This document shows, in pieces, positions 1 through 10,836 of a stretch of 64,000 nucleotides of DNA. Made by a program: the position numbers and the translations under genes. How positions within the stretch are numbered: the first letter of the stretch is position 1; every line of letters starts with the position of its first letter. Under the pieces are notes generated by a model that saw only the letters and a list, made by a program, of their open reading frames with translations, had not been told where the DNA came from and made no database searches. This stretch comes from Siphonodentalium dalli (lineage: Eukaryota > Mollusca > Scaphopoda > Gadilida > Siphonodentaliidae): contig CP136063.1 in the NCBI GenBank assembly GCA_032622095.1, positions 217,385,982 to 217,449,981 on the forward strand. Direction: 5' to 3'.

Positions 1-60
1 CTAGCATGCCAAATCTCAAACGTAGTTGCACTTCATTAAATAAATTTATCATTAGAACAG

Positions 61-240
61 GGTTCGTACACGGGTCTGGAATCCTGGAAAAGTTATGGAA
101 TTCGAAAATTTCGATTCAATACCCTTGAAAAGTCTGGAAAATGTGACCTTTTTTCACCCTACTATGGGAAAACTCTTGAAAATAAGCTACCCTGACATTC
201 AAGGTCTTGAAAAGTCATGGAATATCCTAAGGCCGAGTTT
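61..240. repeat. Dispersed 'CTGGAAAAGTCATGGAAT' repeat, copy 1
   Basis: Several phrases of the type TGGAAAAGTCATGGAAT and ACCTTTTTTCACC recur here and again at 23589-23720, with a fragment at 47070-47100. No terminal repeats, target duplication or coding frame is visible, so the class is unknown. Probably an old interspersed repeat. Confidence 0.5.
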
Positions 241-560
241 AGGTAAATAAACGCTGTTACTTTCCGTTCTTATCGTGTAAGCTTACGATACCATCTCCGT
301 AGTTATAGTTGGAACTACATGTTTTACGGTATGCCGAAACACGAATTGTCTCCCTTACCGGAACTCATTTATATACGCAATAACAGAACGCGAACCGAAC
401 AGACCTAAAACAATTATGTCAATGCGTACTCTCTCTAAATTCACCGATGTTACCTGATGTTACTGAATATATTTGTCGACAAAATTATCCGAGAGCACCA
501 TTTTATAGTGTGCAAATATAGTTTTAATCGTTGTATTGCCTTGTTCGAAATAAATCGTTG

Positions 561-746
561 TGACCTACACAATCATAATGAACTACACAATCATAATGAA
601 CTACACAATCATAATTGTGACCTACACAACCATAATGACCTACACAATCATAATGACCTACACAATCATAATGACCTACACAATCATAATGACCTACACA
701 ATCATAATTGTGACCTACACAACCATAATGACCTACACAATCATAA
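561..746. repeat. Minisatellite, 18-bp unit with two 21-bp variants
   Basis: Ten units lie head to tail. Eight are 18 bp (TGACCTACACAATCATAA, two with AAC for ACC) and two are 21 bp (an extra TTG, and ACAACC for ACAATC), giving 186 bp. The longer variant recurs at units 4 and 9, suggesting duplication of a five-unit block. Unit lengths are multiples of three and stop-free, so three frames stay open (hexapeptides DLHNHN and MTYTII on +, a YDCVGH-like one on -). I see no reason to call it coding. Confidence 0.95.
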
Positions 747-799
747 GGCTTGGTTGATAGAATACTTTCATGGATGGAAATAACATGGGGGGGGGAATT

Positions 800-1957
800 G
801 AAAGTGGGATTTATAGTGTCTCGGCCTATCTGAATGATCAATTCCTGCATTCAGTCTGTGCAATTTCTGCAGTGATGCATATGCTGTTTTGCTGTTAACA
901 GCTTTGACAAGTATCAGATCATCTCTTATCTTTATCACGACTGGTTGAAACCATTAGATGCACTGTTTGGCACAGATCTGAATCAGAATGCTTGCAGGTA
1001 ACTTCCATACAGACATGCATCTTCATATAATTTATTGAGACGTAGAATATTTCCATGTAGACAAACGGAAGGCAGCAGTTTGCAGACATGTATGTGTGCG
1101 ATGTGCCAAGACTCAATCTGCACATTCTGATGGCAATTAAGGGGAATAACTGCATGTATAGGATTCCGATTACCGTTCCACGATAATCCTTCAACATGTG
1201 CATCCGAAGGCTCAGAATTGTTCAATTGTCATACGATCACCCATGGCCCTGGTGTACTCTTTCCTTAGCATGTTGGTTGGTATTCAAGCTTATTGAAAAC
1301 ATGTTTGCTTGCTGTAGGCATAACACTGGGTTAGATATAAGATTTCACTTGAATGTTTGAGAGCTGTCTGTTTATTCACCTGGTTTGCAATAGCTCAATG
1401 AATTTATTAAAGTGTATTAGAATAGTAGAATGGTGATAACTCATAATGCACTTCCTTTTTTATCACACACCTCCACAAAAAAAATCAAAACAATGAAAGT
1501 GGGTCAAAAATTAATGAATGAAAATTCATTTCGTATTTGAGTAACCTACTTGCACACTGGAAATTGACTCCCAAATAAACTGCGGATTGTGTCTACAGGA
1601 AGCCCATAGAACTTAAAACCCATGAGTAATTATCATGAACATCCGTTTTTTTGTAAATTTGCCTGGGATTCTTGTGTTGTCTGTTTTTCTTGTAGACATG
1701 AAGAAGGATTTTGGATGATCTCTGTCAGTTTGACTTGTATTCTGACAGAAGAGGGCTTTTTCAATCTATTGTTTCATACAGTTGCATAACTGAATTTATA
1801 AAGCAAACAATTGAATAATTTTATCTATTATGATCAGATTCTGGGAGGGGTGTCATAGTCTGTCTTACTGTCACCATGTTCATGACTCAATGTGATGATT
1901 TTTGTGACATAAATATTTATAAGACATATTCTCTGTCTGAATGGGAATCAAGGCCTT
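800..1957. other. No gene or repeat recognised
   Basis: AT-rich unique-looking sequence with only short accidental frames (at most 94 codons). It ends in a homopolymer tract. Confidence 0.6.
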
Positions 1958-1980
1958 GGGGGGGGGGGGGGGGGGGGGGG
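1958..1980. repeat. Poly-G tract, 23 bases
   Basis: Uninterrupted G run. Similar runs occur at 18098-18114, 32980-33000, 45279-45294 and 54733-54750, and a C run at 53208-53235. Lengths are likely polymorphic and error-prone in sequencing. Confidence 0.95.
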
Positions 1981-2078
1981 TGAGTTAATGCAAAATAACA
2001 TAAAACTCTATAATAAAACTATCGATCATCAATAAGTACATGAAAAAATAGATTGACTTTGTTCTTGTTTTCGATATC

Positions 2079-4583
2079 AACCCTTTTAGTCCAGTGCATT
2101 TATGAGCAAAAAATGCCACACCCGGAACTAATTGCAACAGAATTTTTTTTTGCTGGAATTAGTACATAAACCCTCCATAAACAACATTCTAAAAATCGGC
2201 AAAAATCGGAAAAAGGGAAATTGGTGAATTTCGTGAAATAAAGTTTGGGAAATTTGGTCAAATCATCAATTTATGGATTTTCATGGATGCATATAAAACA
2301 ATCAAATTCACAAATCCTACAAATGGTATGTGTATTGTGTCGATCTCAATTTCCTGAACCCAGTACTGAAAACCAGTCCCAGATTCATTACGTATTTTTC
2401 GAGTTGTGTGCCTTCAAAAACGCGAGTTTACCTGATTTCGGCCCATTTTTTGGGCCTCAATTTCGAAGAATGAGCCAAAATGCCTTATTTATGATTAATT
2501 ATTTAAAAAAACTAGAGCAAACTGAAGGGATTTTTCAGTGTTATAGTAATTTCCTCACTAGAATAAACACAAAATATGATCAATATGTGTATCTATAATT
2601 AAGAAGAAGATTATATTCTCAAACAAAATGTGTGTTCCATTGTATGGACTTGGCCAAATTTGCCTGACACTGAACGTGTGTGATGAAATGCAATATTTGA
2701 GGTCATGTAACTCAATAATTTAATACCCATATGCCATGCTTTTCTTATAACCTTTTAAGTATGTTGGATTGAACAAATTGTAAAGGTATTAACAGGACAT
2801 TATTTAAGAAAATCAACTTATGGCCCTTTGAATACTTAGTTTTAGCTTGTTTCCAAAGATGGCAGTTTGAGGCATTTTTGTCCAATCTAAAAGGTTTTGG
2901 GCCATAAAAACAAAAAACAATGGGTGTTTTAATGTGTAAAATTATTTGAACTTTCCTCCCACAACACTTTAGTTATAAAAAATTAGCCTTACATTGGTTA
3001 TGCCATAGTATTTCACTTGATTTCTTTCATTTTTCAGGAAACTGACTCCAAATTTTAACGTTGGTATAGGGGTAGGAAAAATCACAAATTGCAATCTTTT
3101 CACCAAATTACAGCCATTTCAGACACAATGTTGTTTTCTTCCAGTTTGTGTATATTCCTGTTGCATTATAAAACTGCTTAATACGTTATCGGACGTTGAT
3201 TTATAATTTTATGGTTATGTTGTATAAAAACAATCTCAAAATAGCCAAGTTGACATTTCACTGCCAAATTATGACAAAACATATTATAGCTCTGTCAATA
3301 AACATAAACAAAGGAAATATGAAATTATGTATGAAAGAACAATGTAAGCAGAAACTGTTAATATAAAGTTTTCTGCTTCAAGATGCATAATTTTGAAGAT
3401 TTTGTTGATATGCTTTCCCCTACCCCATTTTTCTGCCGTTCAAATTTGGAGTAAGTTTCCAAAATGATGAGTGAAATCCAGTGACATCCATTGGTATAAC
3501 CATTGAAATGCTATTTTCTCAACAAAAAAATTATTTAAGAGGACAGATCACATAATTTTACACAATAAACTTTCGTTAATTGTTCTGAATATGCCTAAAA
3601 TCCTTTTAAAATTGACAAAAACGTCCCACAATAGCATTTTCGGAAAAGAGGCTCGACTAAGAGTTCATAGGACCATAATTTTATTTTCTTCACCAATGTA
3701 TTTGGAAATTCCTTCACAATTTGTTCAATCTAGTATTCTCAAAATGTTATGAGAAAAGCAGAGCATATGGATATTAATTTATTGAGTTACATGACCTAAA
3801 ATATGGCATTTCATCACACGAGTTCTGTGTCAAGGCAAATTTGGCTAAGACCATACAATGGAACACACATTTTGTTTGAGAATATTTTATTCTCCTTAAG
3901 CATAGATGCACATATTAATCATATTTTGTGTTTTATCTAGTGAGGAAATTACTAAAACAGTGAAAGAGTAATTAATTTTGCTCTAGTTTTTTAAATAATT
4001 AACCATATAATACGGCATTTGGCTCATTCTGCGAAATTAAGGCTCCGAAATCAGGTAAACTCGCGTTTTTGAAGGCACACAACTCGAAAAATACTTAAGG
4101 AATCTGGGAATGGTTTCCAGTTCTGGATTCAGGAAAATGTAGTCGACAAAATAGGCATGATATGTGTAGGACTTGTAAAGTTGAATTTTTTATATACATT
4201 CATGAAAACCCATAAATTGATGATTTGACCAAATTTTCTCAAATTTTTTTCACGAAATTCACTAATTTCCCTTTTTCCGATTTTTGCCGATTTTTAGTAT
4301 GTTGTTTATGGAGGGTATATGTACCAATTACAGCAAAAAAAAATTCTGTTGCAATTTGTTCTGGGTAAAACCATAAATGCACTGGACTATTTCATGACTG
4401 GAGCTTCCTGAAATTTTGCGAACACCTTGCATTAATTGGCACAATTTTTTTTACCTTGATCTTATAAGCCAGTGCATTCTCTTAGATATACGAGACTCCC
4501 TATGGGAGACTTGCATATATAAGAGAATGCACTGGCACAGGATATTTAATGCTGCACTAACACAGCTCCCTTCATGAAGGGGT
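2079..4583. mobile_element. Large foldback element (~2.3-kb inverted repeat) joined to a PBB half
   Basis: The left arm (about 2087-3075) reappears as its reverse complement in the right arm (about 3415-4389), with scattered mismatches and small indels. The outer tips are TAGTCCAGTGCATTTATG and its complement. The roughly 340-base centre (about 3080-3415) does not obviously pair. Outside the right arm, 4390-4583 is the distal part of a PBB element ending GGGGTTAA, while the left arm is preceded by TCAACCCTTTT. The whole may therefore be one composite TTAA-type unit with a decayed left TTAA. The 117-codon frame at 2245-2598 lies in the left arm, is not kept in the right arm and matches nothing I know. 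If transcribed, the arms would form a very long double-stranded RNA. Confidence 0.85.
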
Positions 4584-5014
4584 TAATAACATAATATTAT
4601 AACATTCTGAAAATAATATTCAGACTAAAATATTTGAACTCACTACAAGATTAGCGATGTTTGTTGCAAATCAATATAACAGTTTTGTATACATTAGAAT
4701 GGTTTAAACACGTGACATTTTATTATTGGAGAACTATCTATAGTGCATATAAGAAAAAAAGTTTATTTACTATTGTATCTCCATCTTCTTGATGGTGATG
4801 TTTTTACAGACTTTTATATTTTTCTCTCATTTATTCACTGAGTGCCTGGGGTCCCTCTAATGTCTTCATATATAGGAGAGCTTTGAAATTCATTGTCATC
4901 TTCATCTATTGAATGTTTGAATATTGTCATCAGGTTATATAGAAATTATTTTTCTTCAAATACCATATCTGTATACATGTAAAGTGGTAATGCATGAACA
5001 GAGACTGCCTATTA
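4584..5014. other. No gene recognised
   Basis: AT-rich spacer between the foldback and a disrupted PAL copy. Nothing supported. Confidence 0.5.
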
Positions 5015-5572
5015 CAGTAATTCCTGAAGTATATGACCCTTTAACCCTTTACCCAACAGAATGGCCCTGTGCCAATGCATTCTCTTATATATGCGAGTAT
5101 AGGTCGCCTCGCATATATAAGAGAACACATTGGCTTAACACATTAAAAATTATAAAATTGTTAAAGAATGTAAGAAAAAATGGTAAAAAGTGTTAAAAAA
5201 AGATTTTTTTTAGGCCAATGCATTCTCTTATATATGCGAGGCGACCTATGGTCGACTCGCATATATAAGAGAATGCATTGGCACAGGGCATAACTGTAAC
5301 TATCACAATGTGGTCAAGGAGCCGGTTCCAATGATATCCATATTTGTATGGTTCTATTGAGACAGACCGAAGATATTTTAGGCTGTTGAAGCTTTATTTG
5401 GCCGGTTTGTTGGGTAAAGGGTTAACCACAGCAGAATTATGGGAAATTTTTCAGGATTTAGTCGGAATATGGCTTGTTGCCATTTATCGGAAAGCTCTCG
5501 GTCAAGCCATATTTCCGACTGAATCCTGAAAAATTTCCCATAATTCTGCTGTTGTTTAGGGGTCGATTATTT
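5015..5572. mobile_element. PAL palindromic element split by a PBA insertion
   Basis: The PAL left end (TTA then CAGTAATTCCTGAAG) runs 5015-5040 and the remainder resumes at about 5422 with TTAACCACAGCAG, then both arms to about 5572. The right tip is missing. PAL copies elsewhere read ..CCCTTTAACCACAGCAG.. here, so PBA has landed in the TTAA of PAL and duplicated it. PAL has CAGTAATGCCC ends and TA flanks in intact copies, which points to a Tc1/mariner-type source. Confidence 0.85.
5041..5425. mobile_element. PBA element, TTAA-flanked (piggyBac-like MITE)
   Basis: It begins TTAACCCTTTACCCAACA and ends with the complement, TGTTGGGTAAAGGGTTAA. TTAA duplication and CCC-starting inverted ends are hallmarks of piggyBac elements; there is no transposase. 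Inside are two hairpins (stem CCAATGCATTCTCTTATATA, loop around CGACCATAGGTCG) that are reverse complements of each other, so the inner half is itself a palindrome. The unpaired third carries a GTATGGTTCTATTGAGACAG segment. Other copies: 20037, 22321, 27367. Confidence 0.85.
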
Positions 5573-5591
5573 ATAGATAGAGAGACACATG

Positions 5592-5713
5592 TGTATGAAC
5601 ATGATAACGTTATTGCACGAGTTTGTTCTGACGCGATGGTAAAATGAGAACCAGAGGTTCGAGTTTTACCTCGCGGCATGACAAACGAGTGCAATAACGT
5701 TAACATGTTCACA
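5592..5713. repeat. Imperfect palindrome (~120 bp)
   Basis: GAACATGATAACGTTATTGC on the left pairs with GCAATAACGTTAACATGTTC on the right, and the inner CGAGTTTGTTCTGACGCGA pairs with the TCGCGGCATGACAAACG region. Probably a separate short foldback element; the family is unknown. Confidence 0.7.
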
Positions 5714-5728
5714 AAACTGTGTTGTTCT

Positions 5729-6006
5729 ATGTTTATTGCACACTCTGAAGATTGTAGCTTGTACTATACAAAAATTTAGGTCTATATTGTTTATTTAATA
5801 TTTAATTGCACAAACATGTGCTTAGTGTAGACTATACCTAATAATTTAGTGAAGAAATTGTCTGCTATGGTTGACGTTGCCAGTGACGTTGTTGACGTAA
5901 TCGGTTTGTATTGTTCAAGAACAATACACAATTGTTTATTGAATGTTTTGAAATCTTCTGTAATTTGCTGTATTTCACACAAATAACCCATTGAGTGTGC
6001 AATAAA
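5729..6006. mobile_element. Possible short element with TTTATTGCACACTC inverted ends
   Basis: TTTATTGCACACTC near 5732 is mirrored by GAGTGTGCAATAAA near 5993. No target duplication was found. A 73-codon minus-strand frame (5791-6012) fills it but matches no family I know and its ends lie in the repeats. Confidence 0.4.
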
Positions 6007-6009
6007 GGA

Positions 6010-6892
6010 CATTACTGTACCTTACAATTTCATAAAATCAAAGGGAAGAAAATCTATCTTGGATTTCAGTGGTGTTTGAATTTTTAATTGATTGGAAAAA
6101 GAGTAAATCACAATACATACAAAACATCCTCAGTTTATTGTGGACAATACTGTGACTTAATAATGCAATTTACATTGTATTTTGTACTGCATTATTGTCT
6201 GTACAGTCAGTTTATTGGCAAATTTTGAAGAAGAACAATCTATTAATACAAAGATATCCACTCATAACTGGGCCAAGCCACCAAACTACTCATGTTTGTC
6301 ATTATTCTTTGACCACAACTGTTTGTTCTACTGCTAACCTTTCATTCTAAAATGACTTCTGTAGTCAATTCTATGATGGTTACAAAGCTTCATGACAAAA
6401 GACCTCAGAGTGCTGCATCCTGATTGAACGTCGTGCTTTTATGTCCTGTGTGCACACATCTCGATCGTACATCAATACATGTCGCGGTCTCTATTTGCCA
6501 GAACGGTACCTCAGATAGGCTATTATGCTGGAGGTATGCTGTAAGCTACTGAATTACAGGTTATGGGACATGTCATATCGAATGGGCTATAAGTCATAAA
6601 GCTGAATCGGCCTTCGCTCTATTGGACGGTTGACATTTCCTTTATATGGTTGCGTGTCTTGTATGGCGGCTGACAATATGCATTCATCAAGTGATGCGCT
6701 TGTTCAAGTCGACTCACCAATTACCATCAAATGAGGAACATTTCCTTTCTCCAGTATTGTTTCATTTTCTCATCTATTACCCATTGATCATGGTTGTGGT
6801 ATTGTGTAGGTTCTTGCTAGAATCTATTTTGATATCGGTCTTAGTTGGTAAAGTGTAGTACATTAGTCTGTCAAATCATCCATGGATGCCTA
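6010..6892. other. No gene or repeat recognised
   Basis: Unique-looking AT-rich sequence. Its short frames lack splice-site context or recognisable domains. Confidence 0.5.
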
Positions 6893-7316
6893 TTAACCAT
6901 GTCTTTACTCAAAGGATTCTCCCATTCAGTTATAAAAGTGCTCATACATTGGCATCGTCTATTATACAGTAATGCCCTAAATAATCGACTCCTTAAACAC
7001 AGCAGAATTATGGGTAACTTTTCAGGATTGAGAGCTTTCCGATGAATGGCAACAAGCCATATTTCCGACTAAATCCTGATAAGTTACCCATAATTCTGCT
7101 GTTTTTAAGGAGTCGATTATTTAGGGCATTACTGTACATTGGCATCGTCTATTTACATCTAGATGTTCAGGACAAATCAGCAGACGACAGACAATCACAC
7201 AGTTGATACAAATGCATAAAGATTCCTATTCATTTGTGGGGAAATGTTCAGATAATTAGTAGAACTTATTATCTGAACATTTCCTAAGGAAACTACTTGC
7301 CATTGAGTATTGTTGA
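6893..7316. mobile_element. PBC element (TTAA type), interrupted by PAL
   Basis: It starts TTAACCATGTCTTTACTC, continues with GGATTCTCCCATTCAGTTAT and, after the PAL insertion, the GATGTTCAGGACAAA and AGCAGACGACAGACAA segments. It then has the inner hairpin AATGTTCAGATAATTAG / ACTTATTATCTGAACATTTC and a TACTTGCCATTGAGTATT tail. The right terminus is fused directly to a PBB start at 7313. Confidence 0.75.
6967..7134. mobile_element. PAL copy inside PBC, with unusual 19-bp flanking repeat
   Basis: Runs from CAGTAATGCCCTAAATAATC to GGCATTACTG. Part of the left arm and the loop is missing (GGATT is joined to GAGAGC). The 19-mer TACATTGGCATCGTCTATT occurs at 6945-6963 and again at 7135-7153, directly abutting the right end, whereas most PAL copies show only a TA duplication. 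Confidence 0.85.
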
Positions 7317-7392
7317 CCCTTCCACGACTGGAGCTTCCTAAAAAAAATTCAAAAACCCTGTGCCAATGCATTCTCTGCCATGAAAGAGTTGA
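7313..7392. mobile_element. PBB fragment
   Basis: TTGACCCTTCCACGACTGGA is a decayed PBB start. The GTGCCAATGCATTCTC hairpin arm follows, then an abrupt jump to CATGAAAGAGTTG, the opposite terminus. An internally deleted copy. Confidence 0.7.
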
Positions 7393-8048
7393 TAGCAAAG
7401 GGTAAAGCTGAATTCCTGATAATGGTAAATTTTTTATTAAAGTAAAAGGAGGGTAAGCTACATGTATCTGGGCCAGTTTGTCAGTTGCTCATGGGAAAGG
7501 TGGTTGGGAGAGGGTGTCGCTGGTGTCTATTAATCATTGTGCACAGACGTCGTATAACAGCTCTGAAATAACCATGTCATGCGCCCACATATGATAGTAT
7601 GCGTGTCCTTTAAAATATATATTCGGCAGTAAATAAACTAAACGTCTTTGTCCAAATGTCAAGCATAGCATTTTGGCTACAGTCCCCAGAAAAGTGTCAA
7701 AAAAGTTTAAAATCAATAAGTGGTTTCATTTTAGTATTTATTCTGCCATGCATGTAACCTTTATACTGACATATCTTGACATACTTTTCCTGTTCAATAT
7801 ACTTTGGGAATAAAAACCTAGCTTGTCACATATTTATCACCCTCATAAAAACTACAAAATTTTATTGACAAAGTAATAAAAATCGACCAAGCCGTCAGCA
7901 CCATGTGACTGGATCAAAATACTAAACTGGTGAGAGGGTTGATATATGGCGATCTTAACTCAAAATGTTGTAATCTTTACATAGCTCTCCAACCTACTCA
8001 TAATATCCTGTTGGGGGGATGTTAATATGGCTAAGGTCTATTTGTCAA

Positions 8049-8050
<2 letters not shown>
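7393..8050. other. No gene or repeat recognised
   Basis: Unique-looking AT-rich sequence leading into an AT microsatellite. Confidence 0.5.

Positions 8051-8107
<57 letters not shown>
8051..8107. repeat. (AT)n microsatellite
   Basis: Uninterrupted AT alternation of about 57 bases. A shorter one lies at about 38814-38829. Confidence 0.95.
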
Positions 8108-8111
<4 letters not shown>

Positions 8112-8248
8112 AATAGGCCACACCATTATAATATCCGGGTTTAGTAGGTTTACAAACATTTAGAAGAAAAATACTTAATAGACACAGGGGATATCGAAAC
8201 TGAACAGAAAGGAAAATGTAACTTAAACAATGATAATATGAGACTATA

Positions 8249-8403
8249 ACATGTAGATACTTCCCAGAAGATGAGGCCTAAGTATAATGAGATCACCAAG
8301 TGGTGAATTTGGTGATGCTAGCCCTTTGTGCAGGGTAGCATCACTAAATTCTCTCTCTGGGGACCTCACTCTGCAAATGTCAGACACTCTGTTTACAGGC
8401 TTG
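8249..8403. mobile_element. DHP half element (right-end hairpin)
   Basis: Contains CCCAGAAGATGAGGCCTAAG, a hairpin GGTGAATTTGGTGATGCTAG / GGTAGCATCACTAAATTC, and the terminal CTGCAAATGTCAGACAC and CAGGCTTG. The left half is absent. A minus-strand frame here (8244-8426) is an element-derived shadow. Confidence 0.8.
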
Positions 8404-8931
8404 TGTGGGTGTGCCATAGTAGGCAAACAAACTTATCTTTATTATGGCCCAGTCCTCAGATAAATTTTGTCAACAAACATGTCCTTGCATGAGGGTTTAA
8501 ACTTTTTATTGCCTTTTTTCTGTGTGATCAGTTTCTAGGAATAGCTAATTTTATTATGTATATAAACACTCCCTTGTTTGATCATATACTTGTGTAAACA
8601 GTAAAATATCATGTGTTAGGATTTATTATGCTTGAAAAGCAGGCTAAAAGTTTGCTAACAGGTCTGTTAATACTATTACCTCCAGTGACCTCTTCGTTTA
8701 ATTGGAATGACCATATTTGCATCAAATTTGTGAGTGCTCTCTATAGAGGTCCATTCAAAAAAGAGGAATATTTCGTGGAAAAAAATCAACTTAATTTTGA
8801 GACAATGGCAGGGATTCAAATTAGAGGTTTAAAATTGGGAGAAGTCCCTTCTCCCTGTTTGGTTATTAGGGAGAAGTGGAATGTTATTAGGGAGAAGAAA
8901 CAACCCCAGTTTGATGAGTCATTTACTGAGG
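8404..8931. other. No gene recognised; contains a short GGGAGAAG-type repeat
   Basis: TTATTAGGGAGAAGTGGAAT (about 8863-8900) resembles, in reverse, the CACTTCTCCCTAATAACC segment at about 50930-50950. The longest open frame of the window (8613-8981, 122 codons) crosses from this segment into a PBB element, so it is not a credible gene. Confidence 0.5.
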
Positions 8932-9086
8932 GCATAAGAGAATACATTGGCCTACAAATAATATTTACCTTGACCTTGTAAGCCAGTGCTTTCTCCCATA
9001 GGGAGCCTCGCATATATAAGAGAATAAACTGGCACAGGATCTTTAATGTTGCACCAGTGCAGCTCCCGTTATGAAAAGGTTTTAAT
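8932..9086. mobile_element. PBB element, 5' truncated
   Basis: CATAAGAGAATACATTGGCC, then AATATTTACCTTGACCTTGT, a degraded second hairpin, CACAGGATCTTTAATGTTGC and CAGCTCCCGTTATGAAAAGG. The left terminus and first hairpin arm are lost. Confidence 0.75.
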
Positions 9087-9654
9087 ATCTAAATCATTTC
9101 CCAGATGCCTGCTCATTTAATATAAATTTAAATTCATAACTGGCTTGTTCCATCGATAGCCTGTTTTGTTTTGCACAATCTTAAATTCTAGTTCACAAAG
9201 TGCTTGCTCTTTGAGACAGAGAACGCCTTTATAGCTATTCAATGAATTGCAGATAAATATATATAAACCTGGTTCAATAGCATGAGATAATTACTACTCC
9301 CTTGTTTGGAGAGGATGCCCTTTTACTGTGCCATTGTCTTCCACTGAATAACTACAGCATTCCTATTAGATAAAGGATGGCCGACATCGCTCAAGACAAC
9401 TGGTCCATCTATAGAACATATTGACATTTTCAACTTGCTATTATCTCTTTGCACGGGTCTATCTATTCTGCCTTGTCACGGATGAAAACTTGGTGATTGT
9501 TATTTTCTTGCCTATCTCGTATAATATTTTCCTGTTTCCGGTTTTACGTGTCTGTCGCCGAGAAGCTAAGATAATTGCATAATTGCTTGGAAATGACCTC
9601 TCAGAACATGGAGGATATCTAGATTTTATTGCCATCATCATTATTTCTGCCATG
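9087..9654. other. No gene or repeat recognised
   Basis: Unique-looking AT-rich spacer. Nothing supported. Confidence 0.5.
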
Positions 9655-9662
9655 TAGAGCAG

Positions 9663-10140
9663 CAAGGCTCAAAATAAATTAATTTTTTACTTCCTGTCAA
9701 AATGACAGGCACCAAATGGATGGTGTTGGTCATTTTAAAATGGTGCTTGTCAAATTTTCAGATGTACTGTATGAGAGAGTATTTAAATTTCCAATTGAAT
9801 CATTTTTCATCAATGATGTGCACATTTTAGTGATCTTCCAATCTGCACCTGTGAAAAAAAAAAAATTCTTCAAAAGTTCAAATATTTTAGGTCGATTAAT
9901 GAATACACATGCAATTCACAAACGACATATTAATATTCACTCTGAAATGATCTGAAATTAATTCAATGTCCTATTTGGCCAGTAGTGGCTCCTTGGAGTT
10001 ACCCAAACAGATACAGATTCACCATCTGATTGTTTAAAAATTTGCATTGAACAAAATGTCCGACAGATATGGAAGTGGGCTGGACATAAGCAATTTTTCG
10101 TCTGACAATGACCATGACTGGCCACTTATTTTGAGCCTTG
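9663..10140 (+). mobile_element. HAT1 copy 1: hAT-like non-autonomous element with perfect 8-bp TSD
   Basis: The 478-bp unit begins CAAGGCTCAAAATAA and ends TTATTTTGAGCCTTG, a perfect 15-bp inverted repeat. It is flanked by TAGAGCAG at 9655-9662 and 10141-10148. The 8-bp duplication and ends matching the hAT rule YARNG support hAT membership. The interior is not palindromic. Two short open stretches, DGVGHFKMVLVKFSDVLYE (from about 9719) and MSDRYGSGLDISNFSSDN (about 10054), have counterparts in copy 2, but the copies differ by non-synonymous changes, so they look like shared DNA rather than a constrained protein. Confidence 0.9.
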
Positions 10141-10164
10141 TAGAGCAGGCAGGCATGTCCCTGG

Positions 10165-10445
10165 TTAATTCTTTCTTCACCAAATACTAAATGGATTCTC
10201 TGGCCCAGTTATTAATGAGTCAATTTAGAATGGTCTGTTATTAATTTGGAGGGGTATATTCAGTATACATAAGCAGATGACAGACAGGAAAACCCGCAGG
10301 ATTCATATCATTGGTGGGAAAAGTTCAGATAATAAGTTCAACAAACGTTTGTTGAACTTATTAAACAAACATTTGTTGAACTCATTATCTGAACATTTTC
10401 AAAGGGAACTACTCGTCAATGAGTATTTAGTATAGAAAAGGTTAA
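10165..10445. mobile_element. PBC element, TTAA to TTAA
   Basis: Starts TTAATTCTTTCTTCACCAAA and ends TATTTAGTATAGAAAAGGTTAA. The centre is a strong hairpin, TCAGATAATAAGTTCAACAA paired with TTGTTGAACTCATTATCTGA, with a partial internal triplication of the AAACGTTTGTTGAACTTATT segment. Confidence 0.8.
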
Positions 10446-10673
10446 CACGTTTCTCACAAGGTTGGTCATTTGTTGGGAACTTAATTGCCCATGCTATATA
10501 AAAAGAGTGACTAGGTGGTTGACATTTGGATAGATTTAAATGAGTATGTTGGCGACATCTATTATTTTGTTGTTAAAAATTTAATGCAAGGGAGGGGGGT
10601 AAAAAAGTAGTTCTGGGCACGTATGATGAAAATCCACTGAATGCAATGTGGGGTGGCTGGCTTGGGGATACTA

Positions 10674-10836
10674 CAGTAATTCCCTAAATAATCGACTCCT
10701 TAACCACAGCAGAATTATGTGTGTAATGTGTGAGAGCTTTCCGATGAATGGCAACAAGCCATATGTCTGACTAAATCCTGAAAAATTACCCATATTTCTG
10801 CTGTGGCTAAGGAGTCAATTATTTAGGGCATTACCA
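10674..10836. mobile_element. PAL copy, left arm shortened
   Basis: CAGTAATTCCCTAAATAATC through GGGCATTACC. The stretch between AGAATTATG and GAGAGCTTTCC has been lost or replaced on the left arm; the right arm is complete. Confidence 0.85.

Noticed and set aside
457-850. 108-codon frames on both strands over the minisatellite
   Set aside because: Openness follows from stop-free repeat units whose length is a multiple of three; no domain, splice or start evidence.
2245-2598. 117-codon frame in the left arm of the foldback
   Set aside because: Not preserved in the opposite arm and without recognisable motif.
5791-6012. Minus-strand 73-codon frame with protein-like composition
   Set aside because: Bounded by the inverted repeats of a putative element; no family recognised and no splice sites.
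8613-8981. Longest open frame in the window, 122 codons
   Set aside because: It runs from a dispersed GGGAGAAG repeat into a PBB element; composition and boundaries are not those of an exon.
9663-10140. HAT1 frames as remnants of a transposase
   Set aside because: Short, no hAT motif, and differences between copies are not biased to silent positions.
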